In this document: piece by piece, positions 1 to 8,389 of the stretch
Numbering within the stretch: the first letter of the stretch is position 1
Layout: each line of letters begins with the position of its first letter
Source of the DNA: Sphingomonas_L flavalba_A
GTDB lineage: Bacteria > Pseudomonadota > Alphaproteobacteria > Sphingomonadales > Sphingomonadaceae
NCBI RefSeq assembly: GCF_047553045.1
Contig: NZ_CP180208.1
Location: 2,852,001-2,916,000 of the forward strand
Direction: 5' to 3'
DNA length: 64,000 nt
Made by a program: the position numbers and the translations under genes
Notes under the pieces: model-generated
What the model was told of the DNA's origin: nothing
Database searches by the model: none
What the model saw: only the letters and a program-made list of their open reading frames with translations

Positions 1-114
1 CTGCCCATGGCCGGCACTATCGGCGCCGGCGCACCGGGCGAACATGGCTGAAACAGCGAAGATCGGCGTAGCGAACCCTGCGAAGGCGCGAAGATTGCGA
101 AGCCGCGCCGGCGG

Positions 115-1776
115 CTAGGGGGTCGCGCCCGGCAACGGGGCGGCGACACCGACATTGGTGAACCACTGCTGCCCGGCGGCGCGGCGGCGGCGGACCAGTT
201 CCTCATGCACCTCGAACATGCCGGGCTGCGGGTCGTAGCCCGGCACCGCGCGGTCGGCGAAGCGCATATACCCCTGATCGGCGGCATAGGCCGGCCAGAC
301 CGGAAGGCCGGACGCAGCGGGCACCCCGGTGCGGGCGAAGGCGGCCCAGTAGCCGATCATCGCGTCCGACAGCGCCCGGTCGACGGCGCCGGCGGGACGG
401 GGCCAGTTGGGCGGCATCGCCCCGCCGGGATCGATCTGACCGAACACGAACGGCAATTCGCTGGCATGAAAGCCACACAGGCCCCGCGCCGCCGCCGCCG
501 GATAGCAATGATCGAATATGTAGAGATAGGCGGGTAGTCCGGCTGCCGCCTGGCCGCTGACCAGCCGTTCCGTCGCCCAACCGTAAACGGCATCGCGCAC
601 CGCCGCCAGCATGCTGCCGGCGATGTCCGACGCCGGGTAGAGACGCAGGAAGGCGGGGGCGAGGGCGCCATAGCGGCGTTCGATTTCACCGACATAGGTT
701 GCCGCGTCCGCCGGGGCCGGCGGCAGCAACCCGCGCTGCGAACGGATTTCATTGCCATTGAACCCGGCGAGAATCGGCACCCGCGCCTGCCGTCCGGCAT
801 CGAACGCATCGACCACCTGTTCCGGCAGAACCCGGCCGTCGATCGTACCCTGCGCCACAAAGCGCGCCTTGGCGGCGGCGGCAACCAGCGCGGCCGCATC
901 GAGCGCGCGCAATCCCGGTAGATCGGCGGCGCCCACCCCCGCCGCCAGTGCCGTTCCGGTCTGTTCCGCCGGGGTGAGACCATAGGCAGCGGTCGCGAGC
1001 GGCGGCACAGCGCGAATATTCGCGCTTTCGAGGATCGCCTTGTCGAACAGGCCGCGCGCCGCCGGGCTGACCAGCAGGTAGCTGACGCTGAGCGCGCCGG
1101 CCGATTCGCCCATGACCGTGACATTGTGCGCGTCGCCACCGAAAGCAGCGATGTTCCGCCGCACCCAGGCCAGCGCGGCAATCTGGTCGCGCAGGCCGTA
1201 ATTGCCGGAGGTGCCGTCGGCCGCTTCGGCGCTGAGAGCGGGGTGGGCGAACCAGCCGAGCACGCCGAGCCGATAGTTGATCGACACGAAGACAATGCCG
1301 CGCCGCGCATAAGCGGCACCGTCGTAGAACGCATCGGCGCTGCTGCCGATACGCAGCGACCCGCCATGTATCCACAGGATGACCGGCGCGTCCTTCGCCC
1401 CGGCCGGCGCCCAGATGTTGAGGGTCAGGCAATCCTCGCTCATCCGCGCCGGATTGTCCGCATAGAGCGCGTCTGGCGGCAGGGGCGGCTGGACGCAGGC
1501 GGGGCCGAAGGCGGTTGCATCACGGACGCCGCGCCAGCGTGCCGGCGGCGCCGGTGGCCGCCAACGCCGTTCGCCGACCGGCGGCGCGGCGTAGGGGATG
1601 CCCCGGAACAGCGCAAAGCCGTCCCCGGCGACACCGCCAACCCGCCCGTCGGCGATGGCGACGACCGGCCGGTCCGGGGCGGACGGCGGAGCGGCCGCTG
1701 CCGGGGCCAGCAGCAGCGCCGGGGCGACCGCAGCCAGCCACCGTCCGAAGATACCGTGCCAGCGCCGTTTCGCCAT
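115..1776 (-). CDS. Type-B carboxylesterase (paralogue 1), exported
   Basis: Predicted to hydrolyse carboxylic esters, probably in the periplasm. 553 residues, the normal size for the COesterase family. Residues 1-29 form a signal peptide (basic start, hydrophobic core, AAAAPP). The oxyanion motif HGGS starts at His137, the EDCLTLN signature lies near residue 110, the nucleophile is Ser225 in GESAGA, and Glu343 (GFNGNE) and His437 (FHASELP) complete the triad. The ATG at 1776 follows a GGAGGG ribosome site; the frame stays open upstream, but that part is antisense to the SDR gene's region and has no family similarity. It lies 29 nt behind the SDR stop, so the two probably form an operon. It is the paralogue of the esterase at 3645-5282, with identical spacing between the catalytic residues. 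The substrate cannot be read from the sequence. Confidence 0.93.
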   Translation of the reverse strand: MAKRRWHGIFGRWLAAVAPALLLAPAAAAPPSAPDRPVVAIADGRVGGVAGDGFALFRGIPYAAPPVGERRWRPPAPPARWRGVRDATAFGPACVQPPLPPDALYADNPARMSEDCLTLNIWAPAGAKDAPVILWIHGGSLRIGSSADAFYDGAAYARRGIVFVSINYRLGVLGWFAHPALSAEAADGTSGNYGLRDQIAALAWVRRNIAAFGGDAHNVTVMGESAGALSVSYLLVSPAARGLFDKAILESANIRAVPPLATAAYGLTPAEQTGTALAAGVGAADLPGLRALDAAALVAAAAKARFVAQGTIDGRVLPEQVVDAFDAGRQARVPILAGFNGNEIRSQRGLLPPAPADAATYVGEIERRYGALAPAFLRLYPASDIAGSMLAAVRDAVYGWATERLVSGQAAAGLPAYLYIFDHCYPAAAARGLCGFHASELPFVFGQIDPGGAMPPNWPRPAGAVDRALSDAMIGYWAAFARTGVPAASGLPVWPAYAADQGYMRFADRAVPGYDPQPGMFEVHEELVRRRRAAGQQWFTNVGVAAPLPGATP

Positions 1777-1805
1777 CGCCCGCCCTCCGTCCTTTTCGGC
1801 CCCGT

Positions 1806-2699
1806 TCAGCGCGCCGCCGTCGCCGGAATGGCGACACCGGCGCCGGCCAGTTCGCGCTCCGCCTGGAAGAAACCGTAGGCGGGCACCACCTCCCCACTGC
1901 GATCGCTGATCGTATCCCACGCGGCCGCGACCCGGCGGGCGGCGTCCGGGCCGGTGCCGCCGATCTGCGCCCCTTCCGTAAGCGTGACGTTGGCGACGGC
2001 GAAATGGCCGGCCCCCGCGCACAGGATCGCCCGGCTCGGCGCATCCGCCCCGACCAGCGCCAGCAGGCCGGGGCTGACCAGATCGGGGGCGAGCCGGGCC
2101 AGTGCCTCGCCGGCCAATATGCCGCTGGTCATCTGGGTCGCGGCGGTCGGCGCGAGGCAGTTGACACGAATGCCGTAACGATCGCCCTCGATCGCCAGCG
2201 TCTGCATCAGGCCGACCAGCGCCAGCTTGGCCGCGCCATAATTCGCCTGCCCGAAATTGCCGTACAGGCCGGAGGACGACGTCGTCATCACGATGCGGCC
2301 ATACCCTTGGGCGCGCATCGTATCCCACACCGCCTTGGTGCAGATCGCGGCGCCCATCAGGTGAACCTCGACGACCAGCCGGAAATCGGCAAGGTCCATC
2401 TTGGCAAAGGATTTGTCGCGCAAAATACCGGCATTGTTGACGAGGATGTCGATCCGCCCCCAGCGCGCCAGTGTGTCGGCGACCATCGCCGCGACGGCGG
2501 TTTCATCGGTAACCGACGCGGCAACGCCCACCGCTTCCCCACCGGCGGCAACGATCTCCGCCGCGACCCGGTCGGCGTTCTCGCCGTTCATGTCGTTGAC
2601 GACAACCCGCGCGCCGAGTTGCGCGAGCAGCAGCGCATGGCAACGCCCCAACCCACCGCCGGCCCCGGTGACGATGGCGACCCGATTTTCCAGCTCCAT
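1806..2699 (-). CDS. SDR-family oxidoreductase (hydroxyacyl-CoA/steroid dehydrogenase type)
   Basis: NAD(P)-dependent alcohol/ketone oxidoreductase of the short-chain dehydrogenase family, cytoplasmic. It has the cofactor motif TGAGGGLG near the N-terminus, NNAG in the middle, and the catalytic Ser-Tyr-Lys as SSSG followed by NYGAAK. The 297-residue length with a C-terminal extension of about 50 residues resembles the SDR domain of peroxisomal multifunctional enzyme type 2 more than a plain FabG, so a 3-hydroxyacyl-CoA or hydroxysteroid-like substrate is plausible. An ATG 18 nt upstream (2717) is in frame, but the start at 2699 is preferred because AGGGAG sits 8 nt before it. A candidate TetR-type operator lies just upstream. 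Probably cotranscribed with the carboxylesterase that follows. Confidence 0.9.
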   Translation of the reverse strand: MELENRVAIVTGAGGGLGRCHALLLAQLGARVVVNDMNGENADRVAAEIVAAGGEAVGVAASVTDETAVAAMVADTLARWGRIDILVNNAGILRDKSFAKMDLADFRLVVEVHLMGAAICTKAVWDTMRAQGYGRIVMTTSSSGLYGNFGQANYGAAKLALVGLMQTLAIEGDRYGIRVNCLAPTAATQMTSGILAGEALARLAPDLVSPGLLALVGADAPSRAILCAGAGHFAVANVTLTEGAQIGGTGPDAARRVAAAWDTISDRSGEVVPAYGFFQAERELAGAGVAIPATAAR

Positions 2700-2715
2700 G
2701 TCCGCACTCCCTTTC

Positions 2716-2737
2716 ATTCGCTATCTTGTTAGTGAAT
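2716..2737. promoter_or_regulatory. Candidate TetR operator A (22-bp imperfect palindrome)
   Basis: The half-sites ATTCGCTA and TAGTGAAT face each other; 8 of 11 base pairs are symmetric. The site ends 16 nt before the SDR start, in the 86-nt gap behind the tetR stop. It matches two other sites of identical length at 5358 and 14439 (ATTCACT, then G-N-GAA, read in the best orientation). An AT-rich TAAATAT directly upstream could be a -10. Assignment to the adjacent TetR is inference. Confidence 0.6.
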
Positions 2738-2785
2738 ATTTAGACGACCAGGCGCGATCGGCCGCTGCCTTCCTCCTGCTGATGC

Positions 2786-3541
2786 TCATTGTCCGCGCTC
2801 GGCCTTGCGCTGGGCGCACAGCGCGTGAAATCCGCCGGCCATGAAGCTGGCCATCCGCTGCTTCACCGCGCGGAAATCACCGGACTTGCACAGGCCGTGC
2901 GACAGCTTGTCGATGCGGCCGGTGCGGGCCAGAGTCAGCATCAGCGCGCCGGTGACGAAATGGTAGCCCCAGAACACGTCCTCCTCCTCGCAATCGGGCA
3001 AGGCCCGTTTCAGGAGGTCGATCAGCCGCAGCACGACCGGATCGAAATGCTGGTCCATCAGCTCCGCGCCCCATTCAGGCGTGTTGGCGACCTGCGCGCC
3101 GAGCGCGGCATAGTTCCGCCAGCCTTCGCCGCCCTCGATATACAGGTCGAGGTCGGTATCCAGAAAGGCGTGGAGCGCGCCTTCGACCGTCGGCTGGCCG
3201 TTGGTCGCCTTGTCGTAATCGTCGAGAACCTTCATCCGCCGTTCGCTGGTCACCGCCGCACGGCGGGCGAAAACCGCGTCGAAAAGCTTCTTCTTGTCCT
3301 CGAAATAATAGTTGAGCAGCGTGTGGTGGACGCCGACCTGCTTCGCCACGTCCTTCAGCGTGACGCCGTACAGGCCATGGCGCGAGAAAAGATATTCGGC
3401 CGTGTCGAGGATATGCTCGATCGTCTCGGCGCGCTGCTCGGCCTTGCTGGTCCGCTTGCGCCGGGGCGCCTTTTCGGTCGGGCTGCTGGATTTCGTCTGG
3501 GTCGTCTTGGGCGCTGCCGGTGGTGATTTTGCCTGAGTCAT
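2786..3541 (-). CDS. TetR/AcrR-family transcriptional regulator
   Basis: 251-residue cytoplasmic DNA-binding protein, probably a ligand-released repressor. The helix-turn-helix occupies roughly residues 40-85 (ILDTAEYLFSRHGLYGVTLKDVAKQVGV, described here by its ends: ILDTAEYLF to DVAKQVGV, then the NYYFEDKKKLF signature). The N-terminus is a 30-residue basic/Ser/Thr/Pro-rich tail before the HTH, longer than usual. The C-terminal helical domain is family-typical in length but I cannot assign a ligand. It sits inside the catabolic cluster, 103 nt behind one carboxylesterase and 86 nt before the SDR. Three related palindromes in this cluster are its most likely targets. No clear copy lies directly before its own start. 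Confidence 0.93.
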   Translation of the reverse strand: MTQAKSPPAAPKTTQTKSSSPTEKAPRRKRTSKAEQRAETIEHILDTAEYLFSRHGLYGVTLKDVAKQVGVHHTLLNYYFEDKKKLFDAVFARRAAVTSERRMKVLDDYDKATNGQPTVEGALHAFLDTDLDLYIEGGEGWRNYAALGAQVANTPEWGAELMDQHFDPVVLRLIDLLKRALPDCEEEDVFWGYHFVTGALMLTLARTGRIDKLSHGLCKSGDFRAVKQRMASFMAGGFHALCAQRKAERGQ

Positions 3542-3644
3542 GCGATGCCAAATTCCAATCTCAGGCGCTTCTTGCCGATCCCGCCGGCCATGACCAGAGG
3601 GATGTCGGCCGCCAGACGGCGCGACGCGCGGGGCAGGGCACCCG

Positions 3645-5282
3645 TCATTCGCACCCCGCGGCGGCCGGCGGCAGCGGCGGCGCGACGATCCCGATATTCC
3701 AGTTCCACGCGATATCGGCGGCACGGCGGCGGCAGACCACCGCCTCGTGCAGCGCGAACATCCCCGACAACAGGCCGGTTTCAGCGCGCGGCACGTCGGC
3801 GAAATGCATGTAAGCACCGTCGCGCGCATAGGGTTGCCAGGCCGGCTGCCCCGTCGCCTGCGGCGCGCCCGTCCGCGCGAATGCGGCCCAGTAATCGGCC
3901 ATCGCCGTCGACAATGCGCGCTCGCCGGCGCTGTCGGGTATCGGCGGCCAGTAGCGTGGGGTATCGGCGATGGTACCGAACACATAGGGCAGTTCACCGG
4001 CGTGGAAGCCGTGCAGCCCCGCCGCGTCCGCCGCCGGATAGCCATGGTCGAACAGATAGAGGAAAGACGGCAGGCCGCGCGCGCCCTGCGCCGCAACCAG
4101 CCGTTCCGCTGTCCAGCCGTACATCGCGTCCCGCACCGCCGCCAGCATGCTCTCATCGACCGCATCGGCCGGGTAACGGGCGAGAAAAGCCGGCGCCAGC
4201 GCGCCGTAACCGGCGCGGATCGCCGCCTCATAAGCCGCCGCGTCGGCCGGCGCTGGCGGCAGCAGGAAGCGCAGCGAACGGATTTCGCCGCTGTTGAACC
4301 CGGCGAGGATCGGCACCGGCGCCTGAGCGCCCTTATCGAACAGGGTGACAAGCTGATCGGGCAAAACCTGTCCGTCAACGGCGCCGAACGGGAAGAAGCC
4401 CGCCTTCTGCGCCGCCGCGGTCAGCGCCGCCCCATCCATCGCCCGGAGCGCCGCGATGTCGCCGGCACCAAGCGCCGTGCCCAGCCGGCTGCCCGCCGCC
4501 TCAGCCGGCTCGACGCCGAAGCGCCGCCGCTTCAGATCCGGCGTGGTGATCATATAGGCGCTCTGCGCGATCGCCTTCGCGAACAGGCCGCGCGCGCGCG
4601 GCGACGCCATCAGATACATGACACTGAGCGCACCGGCCGATTCCCCGGCGACGGTCACATTCGCCGGATCGCCCCCGAAGGCGGCGATGTTGTCCTTCAC
4701 CCAGCGCAGCGCGGCGATCTGGTCGAGCAGGCCGTAATTACCGGAAACGGCGTCCGGCGATTCGGCGCTGAGCTCGGGATGGGCAAGCCAGCCGAGCACG
4801 CCCAGCCGGTAGTTCATCGTCACCACCACCAGCCCGCGCCGGGCGAGGGCGGCACCGTCATACATCGGCTCCGCGCCCGAACCCGTGGTCAGCGAACCGC
4901 CATGAATCCACACGAACACCGGCGCGCCGCCCGCGGCGGCGGGCGCCCAGACGTTCAGCGTCAAACAATCCTCGCTCAACGCCGCATGATCCGCCGCATA
5001 GATGCTGCCGGGCCGCGACGGCGGCTGGATGCAGGCGGCGCCGAAACGGGTCGCCGGACGAACCCCCGGCCAGGGCGGCATCGCCACCGGCGCCGTCCAG
5101 CGCGCCGGGCCGACCGGCGGCAGCGCATAGGGCAGCCCACGGAACACGTGCAGATCGCCGGTGGCGACGCCCCGGACGGCGCCGGCCGGAGCGTGGACGA
5201 CGGGGCCGTCCGCCGCCAGCGCCGGAGTCACCGCGCCGAGCAGCATGGCGCCAAACGCCGCAAGTCGAGACAGGATCGTCAT
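3645..5282 (-). CDS. Type-B carboxylesterase (paralogue 2), exported
   Basis: 545-residue carboxylesterase, predicted periplasmic. The signal peptide is about residues 1-24 (MTILSRLAAFGAMLLG then TPALAAD). The oxyanion motif HGGS starts at His127, EDCLTLN is conserved, and the triad is Ser215 (GESAGA), Glu333 (GFNSGE) and His427 (FHAGELP). The Ser-Glu and Glu-His spacings (118 and 94 residues) equal those of the paralogue at 115-1776, so the two align almost without gaps through the core. The start at 5282 follows GGGGAAGG and is where the signal peptide begins; the frame is open further upstream without similarity. The 139-nt gap before it contains operator candidate B, so it probably has its own promoter. 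Confidence 0.93.
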   Translation of the reverse strand: MTILSRLAAFGAMLLGAVTPALAADGPVVHAPAGAVRGVATGDLHVFRGLPYALPPVGPARWTAPVAMPPWPGVRPATRFGAACIQPPSRPGSIYAADHAALSEDCLTLNVWAPAAAGGAPVFVWIHGGSLTTGSGAEPMYDGAALARRGLVVVTMNYRLGVLGWLAHPELSAESPDAVSGNYGLLDQIAALRWVKDNIAAFGGDPANVTVAGESAGALSVMYLMASPRARGLFAKAIAQSAYMITTPDLKRRRFGVEPAEAAGSRLGTALGAGDIAALRAMDGAALTAAAQKAGFFPFGAVDGQVLPDQLVTLFDKGAQAPVPILAGFNSGEIRSLRFLLPPAPADAAAYEAAIRAGYGALAPAFLARYPADAVDESMLAAVRDAMYGWTAERLVAAQGARGLPSFLYLFDHGYPAADAAGLHGFHAGELPYVFGTIADTPRYWPPIPDSAGERALSTAMADYWAAFARTGAPQATGQPAWQPYARDGAYMHFADVPRAETGLLSGMFALHEAVVCRRRAADIAWNWNIGIVAPPLPPAAAGCE

Positions 5283-5357
5283 CAGCCGGACCTTCCCCGC
5301 ATTCCCGCACCAGCCGCCACCGGAAACGGTGTGACCGACGCTGAAGCCCGAGTCAAC

Positions 5358-5379
5358 ATTCACTATCCGGCGGGTGAAT
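5358..5379. promoter_or_regulatory. Candidate TetR operator B (22-bp imperfect palindrome)
   Basis: The outer half-sites ATTCAC and GTGAAT are perfectly inverted, and 8 of 11 pairs are symmetric overall. It lies 75 nt upstream of the second carboxylesterase, in the gap behind the M28-like gene. On the minus strand a TTGACT hexamer, a possible -35, follows the site immediately. Same length and consensus as the sites at 2716 and 14439. Confidence 0.6.
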
Positions 5380-5421
5380 ACCGGAAGAGCGGCGGCGACA
5401 AGCCGGGCCCGCCGCGCCATT

Positions 5422-6990
5422 TTACCCCTGCCCCGGCGGCTTCGGTGGTGTCAGCGGCGCAAGATCGGCGGTCATCAGGAAACCGGTGAGCCGGCAGAAC
5501 ATCGCCACCTGACGGCGGAACGAACGGGCATCGAACCGATCGATCCGCGCCGAAAACGCCCAGTAGGCGCCGAGATCGCCCTGGATGCCGTAGGCGGGAA
5601 TGCCCAGCGGCTGGGCGGCGCGGCCCATGCCGTACCACGGCCCCTGCGAACGGCCGTGGACGCCGGGGCGCCCCGGCGCACGGATCACCGCGGACCGCAC
5701 CCCGCTGGCCTGTGCCGCGCGATAGGCCGCGTCGATCATCGGCTGGCTGGCGGTCGCATAGACCCAGGTCGGCAGCGAGCGGCCGCTCGGCCGGATCGCA
5801 TCGCCATCGGCGACATATTCGATCTGGCCGAGATGCTCCATCGCCAGCAGCGCGACGATCGGGTCGCGCGCTCGCGGATTTTTGACGAAATAGTCCTGCG
5901 CCGCCCAGGCCTGTTCCATCCCCGGCATGAAATGGCGACAATCCATCTCGATCATCAGCGTGCGCGGGCGGGCGGCACGCGGAACCCGGTTCATATAGGC
6001 GACGACGCCAAGCAGACCGAGCGCGCCGTCGTCCTGGCTGATCGACGGCCCGTCCGTGTGGGTCCGCAACTGGATCTGCTCATCCCGGTCGGTGCCGTAA
6101 TGGCGACCGGGCAGATAGGCGATCAACTGATAGGCCTCGCTGTCGACGCGCTCGCCTTCGACCCGGATCGTCGCCCCGGCGCCCTGCCGCGCATCGGCGA
6201 TCAGCGCATCGCCGACCAGCCTGTCGACATACAGGGCCGGGAAACCGTAATCGGCGGGCACGCGGAAGGTATACAGCCCGTCCGTCGCCGCCCGGTTCAG
6301 GTTCATCGCAAACACGACGCCCGCCGGCCCGGCATCGCGCATCGCCTCGACGAACAGACCGGTGCTGGTCATGTCGTCCCAGACCGCGCTGGAGATCGAG
6401 CCGGTGCCGTCCTGCGCCTGCGGCACCGTGCCGCCTTCCGTCGGCCAACTGTCGAACGGCGTACTATATTCATAATCGCTGTCGCTGAACGCGGTGCGCA
6501 CCTCCGGCCGGGGCACCGGGCGGAAGACGACGATCTTGCCGCGCACATCCTGCTCCATGTCAGGGTCCCACAGCAGCAGCGGCGCGGTTACCCCGTCCGG
6601 CCCGGTCGTTCCGCAATTGGCGCCGAAATTGGCGACGCGGACCGGCTGGCCGCCCACGACCAGCCCCCAGCGCGAATCGTCCGGCCACAGGCTGGTTTCC
6701 AACCGCTGAAAGCGCCAGGGCGCGCGGTGGACAGCGACGCAGCCGCTGGCGCGAAGCCGGGCCTCCAGAAACGCCATATAGGCCCGCCAGGCCGGGTTCC
6801 CAGCCAGCGCCGGGCCGTTCGCGTCCTTGATCCGGTGCCAGGCCAACGCCTCTTCTTCCGACACCAGCCAGCGCGGATCGGGCGTGGTCAGCGGCGACGT
6901 AACGGCGGCCCGCGCCGGCAGCCCGATGACGGTGGCGGCCGCGCCGGCACCCAGCCCGCGCAGCATCGCGCGTCGCGGCAGCGGCGTCAC
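5422..6990 (-). CDS. Tat-exported M28-like/PA-domain protein, possibly degenerate peptidase
   Basis: 522 residues from a GTG start at 6990 that overlaps the MFS stop by 4 nt (GTGA), preceded by GGGGGAAGG. The GTG start gives a twin-arginine signal (PRRAMLRGL, then a hydrophobic stretch to PARA), so folded export to the periplasm is likely. The middle contains a PA-domain-like stretch (DVRGKIVVFRPV). After it comes HTDGPS, then SQDDGALGLLG, which resemble the first metal-ligand motifs of M28 aminopeptidases (HxD and the bridging Asp). The usual Glu-Glu catalytic pair is not evident: the equivalent strand reads LMIEMDCRH. It may therefore bind metal differently, act on a non-peptide substrate or be inactive. 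Its place between a transporter and an esterase suggests a role in processing the cluster's substrate. Confidence 0.7.
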   Translation of the reverse strand: MTPLPRRAMLRGLGAGAAATVIGLPARAAVTSPLTTPDPRWLVSEEEALAWHRIKDANGPALAGNPAWRAYMAFLEARLRASGCVAVHRAPWRFQRLETSLWPDDSRWGLVVGGQPVRVANFGANCGTTGPDGVTAPLLLWDPDMEQDVRGKIVVFRPVPRPEVRTAFSDSDYEYSTPFDSWPTEGGTVPQAQDGTGSISSAVWDDMTSTGLFVEAMRDAGPAGVVFAMNLNRAATDGLYTFRVPADYGFPALYVDRLVGDALIADARQGAGATIRVEGERVDSEAYQLIAYLPGRHYGTDRDEQIQLRTHTDGPSISQDDGALGLLGVVAYMNRVPRAARPRTLMIEMDCRHFMPGMEQAWAAQDYFVKNPRARDPIVALLAMEHLGQIEYVADGDAIRPSGRSLPTWVYATASQPMIDAAYRAAQASGVRSAVIRAPGRPGVHGRSQGPWYGMGRAAQPLGIPAYGIQGDLGAYWAFSARIDRFDARSFRRQVAMFCRLTGFLMTADLAPLTPPKPPGQG

Positions 6991-8330
6991 CGGCCTTCCC
7001 CCTGTGCGGCGCCGCCAATTCGGCCAAGCGGCTGGTCGCGCAGCAACGCGGTGCAGACGAACGAGACCGCGCAGGCGGCGAACATATAGCCGGCGATCGC
7101 CGTGCTCGCATGGAAATGGGCGTAGAGCGCGGTGGCGATGATCGGTGCAAAGCCGCCGCCGACGACCGAACCGAGCTGATAGCCGAGCGACGCCCCGGAA
7201 TAGCGCAGCTCGACCGGAAAAAGTTCGGCGAACAGCGCCGCCTGCGGCCCGTACATCAGGCTGATGAACCCCAGCTCCACGGTGATCGCGAGCAGCACTG
7301 CCCATGGCGAGCCGGTCTCGATCAGCGGAAAGAAGGCGAAGGCCCAGACCCCGGTCAGCGCGGCGCCGAGCAGGAAGGGCGGCAACCGGCCCCAGCGATC
7401 CGAAATCCAGCCGCAGAAGATCAGGAACGGCGCCATGATGATGCTGGCCGCCATCACGCTACCCAGCATCAGGTTCTTGGACAGTCCCAGCGTCGTCGTG
7501 CCGTAGGCGATCGCGTAGGTGATGCAGACATAGAAGCAGATGTTGTTGGCGACGAACGCACCGCCGGCGAGCAGGATCTGGCGCGGGTGGCTGCGCAACA
7601 CCTTGACGATCGGCGAACGCGGCTTGACCCCGGCCGTGGCCGTGCGCGCCTCGACCGCGCGAAACTCCTCCGAATCCTCCAATCGGAACTGGACGTAGAA
7701 GCCGATGCCGACCAGCGCGAGACTGAGCAGGAACGGGATGCGCCAGCCCCAGGCGGCGAAATCGGCCGCGCTCATCGTCACCCCCGCGACAAGGAACACG
7801 CCGTTGGCCAGCACCACCCCCAATGGCACGCCGATCTGGACGAAACTGCCGTACAGGCCCTGTCGGCCCGGCGGCGCGCTTTCGATGGCGAGCAACGCCG
7901 CCCCACCCCACTGGCCGCCGACCGCCAGCCCCTGAACGATACGGAGCAGCGCGAGCAACAGCGGCGCGGCAACGCCGATGCTGGCATAGGACGGCAGCAG
8001 CCCGATCGCCGCGGTCGACAGGCCCATCAGCACCAGCGCCGTCGCCAGCGCCTTCTTGCGGCCGAGCAGATCGCCGAAATGGCCGAACAGCACGCCGCCG
8101 ACCGGCCGCGCGATGAAGCCGACGGCGAAGGTGCTGAACGCCGCGATCTGCGCCGCGAACAACGGCATGTCGGCGGGGAAGAACAGCTTCGGAAAAACCA
8201 GCGCGGCAGCGGTGCCGTAGATGAAGAAATCATACCATTCGATCGCGGCGCCCGCCGCCGCCGCCAACGCCGTTTTCGGCGATCCGCCGCCGGGCGGCGC
8301 GGCGGCCCGGCTCTGCTGTCGGTTCAGCAC
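6987..8330 (-). CDS. MFS transporter, metabolite:H+ symporter family
   Basis: 447-residue inner-membrane transporter with about 12 hydrophobic segments. The N-terminal AIEWYDFFIYG is the signature of the ShiA/KgtP/ProP-like metabolite:proton symporters, and the loop 2-3 motif GHFGDLLGRKK is present, as is the second-half equivalent GWISDRWGR. The start is a GTG at 8330 behind a strong AGGGAGGG site; the reading frame upstream of it lacks similarity. It probably imports the acid or alcohol released by the cluster's periplasmic esterases, since these symporters typically carry organic acids. The gene follows the acyl-CoA ligase by 59 nt and overlaps the next gene. Confidence 0.9.
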   Translation of the reverse strand: MLNRQQSRAAAPPGGGSPKTALAAAAGAAIEWYDFFIYGTAAALVFPKLFFPADMPLFAAQIAAFSTFAVGFIARPVGGVLFGHFGDLLGRKKALATALVLMGLSTAAIGLLPSYASIGVAAPLLLALLRIVQGLAVGGQWGGAALLAIESAPPGRQGLYGSFVQIGVPLGVVLANGVFLVAGVTMSAADFAAWGWRIPFLLSLALVGIGFYVQFRLEDSEEFRAVEARTATAGVKPRSPIVKVLRSHPRQILLAGGAFVANNICFYVCITYAIAYGTTTLGLSKNLMLGSVMAASIIMAPFLIFCGWISDRWGRLPPFLLGAALTGVWAFAFFPLIETGSPWAVLLAITVELGFISLMYGPQAALFAELFPVELRYSGASLGYQLGSVVGGGFAPIIATALYAHFHASTAIAGYMFAACAVSFVCTALLRDQPLGRIGGAAQGEGR

Positions 8331-8389
8331 TGCTTCCCTCCCTCTCCGTTGCCGCTGCCCGGCACGTGCCGGAGAGCGGCGCAAACCGG

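Noticed and set aside
1..51. A plus-strand frame ending in TGA at 49-51 that could be the tail of an upstream gene
   Set aside because: Only 16 codons are visible and none is recognisable, so no gene is supported. I see nothing else in bases 1-114.
8359..8372. Perfect 14-bp palindrome CCGGCACGTGCCGG between the acyl-CoA ligase and MFS genes
   Set aside because: Short, GC-only and unlike the cluster's 22-bp sites; an intercistronic hairpin or chance in such GC-rich DNA. No partner copy was noticed.
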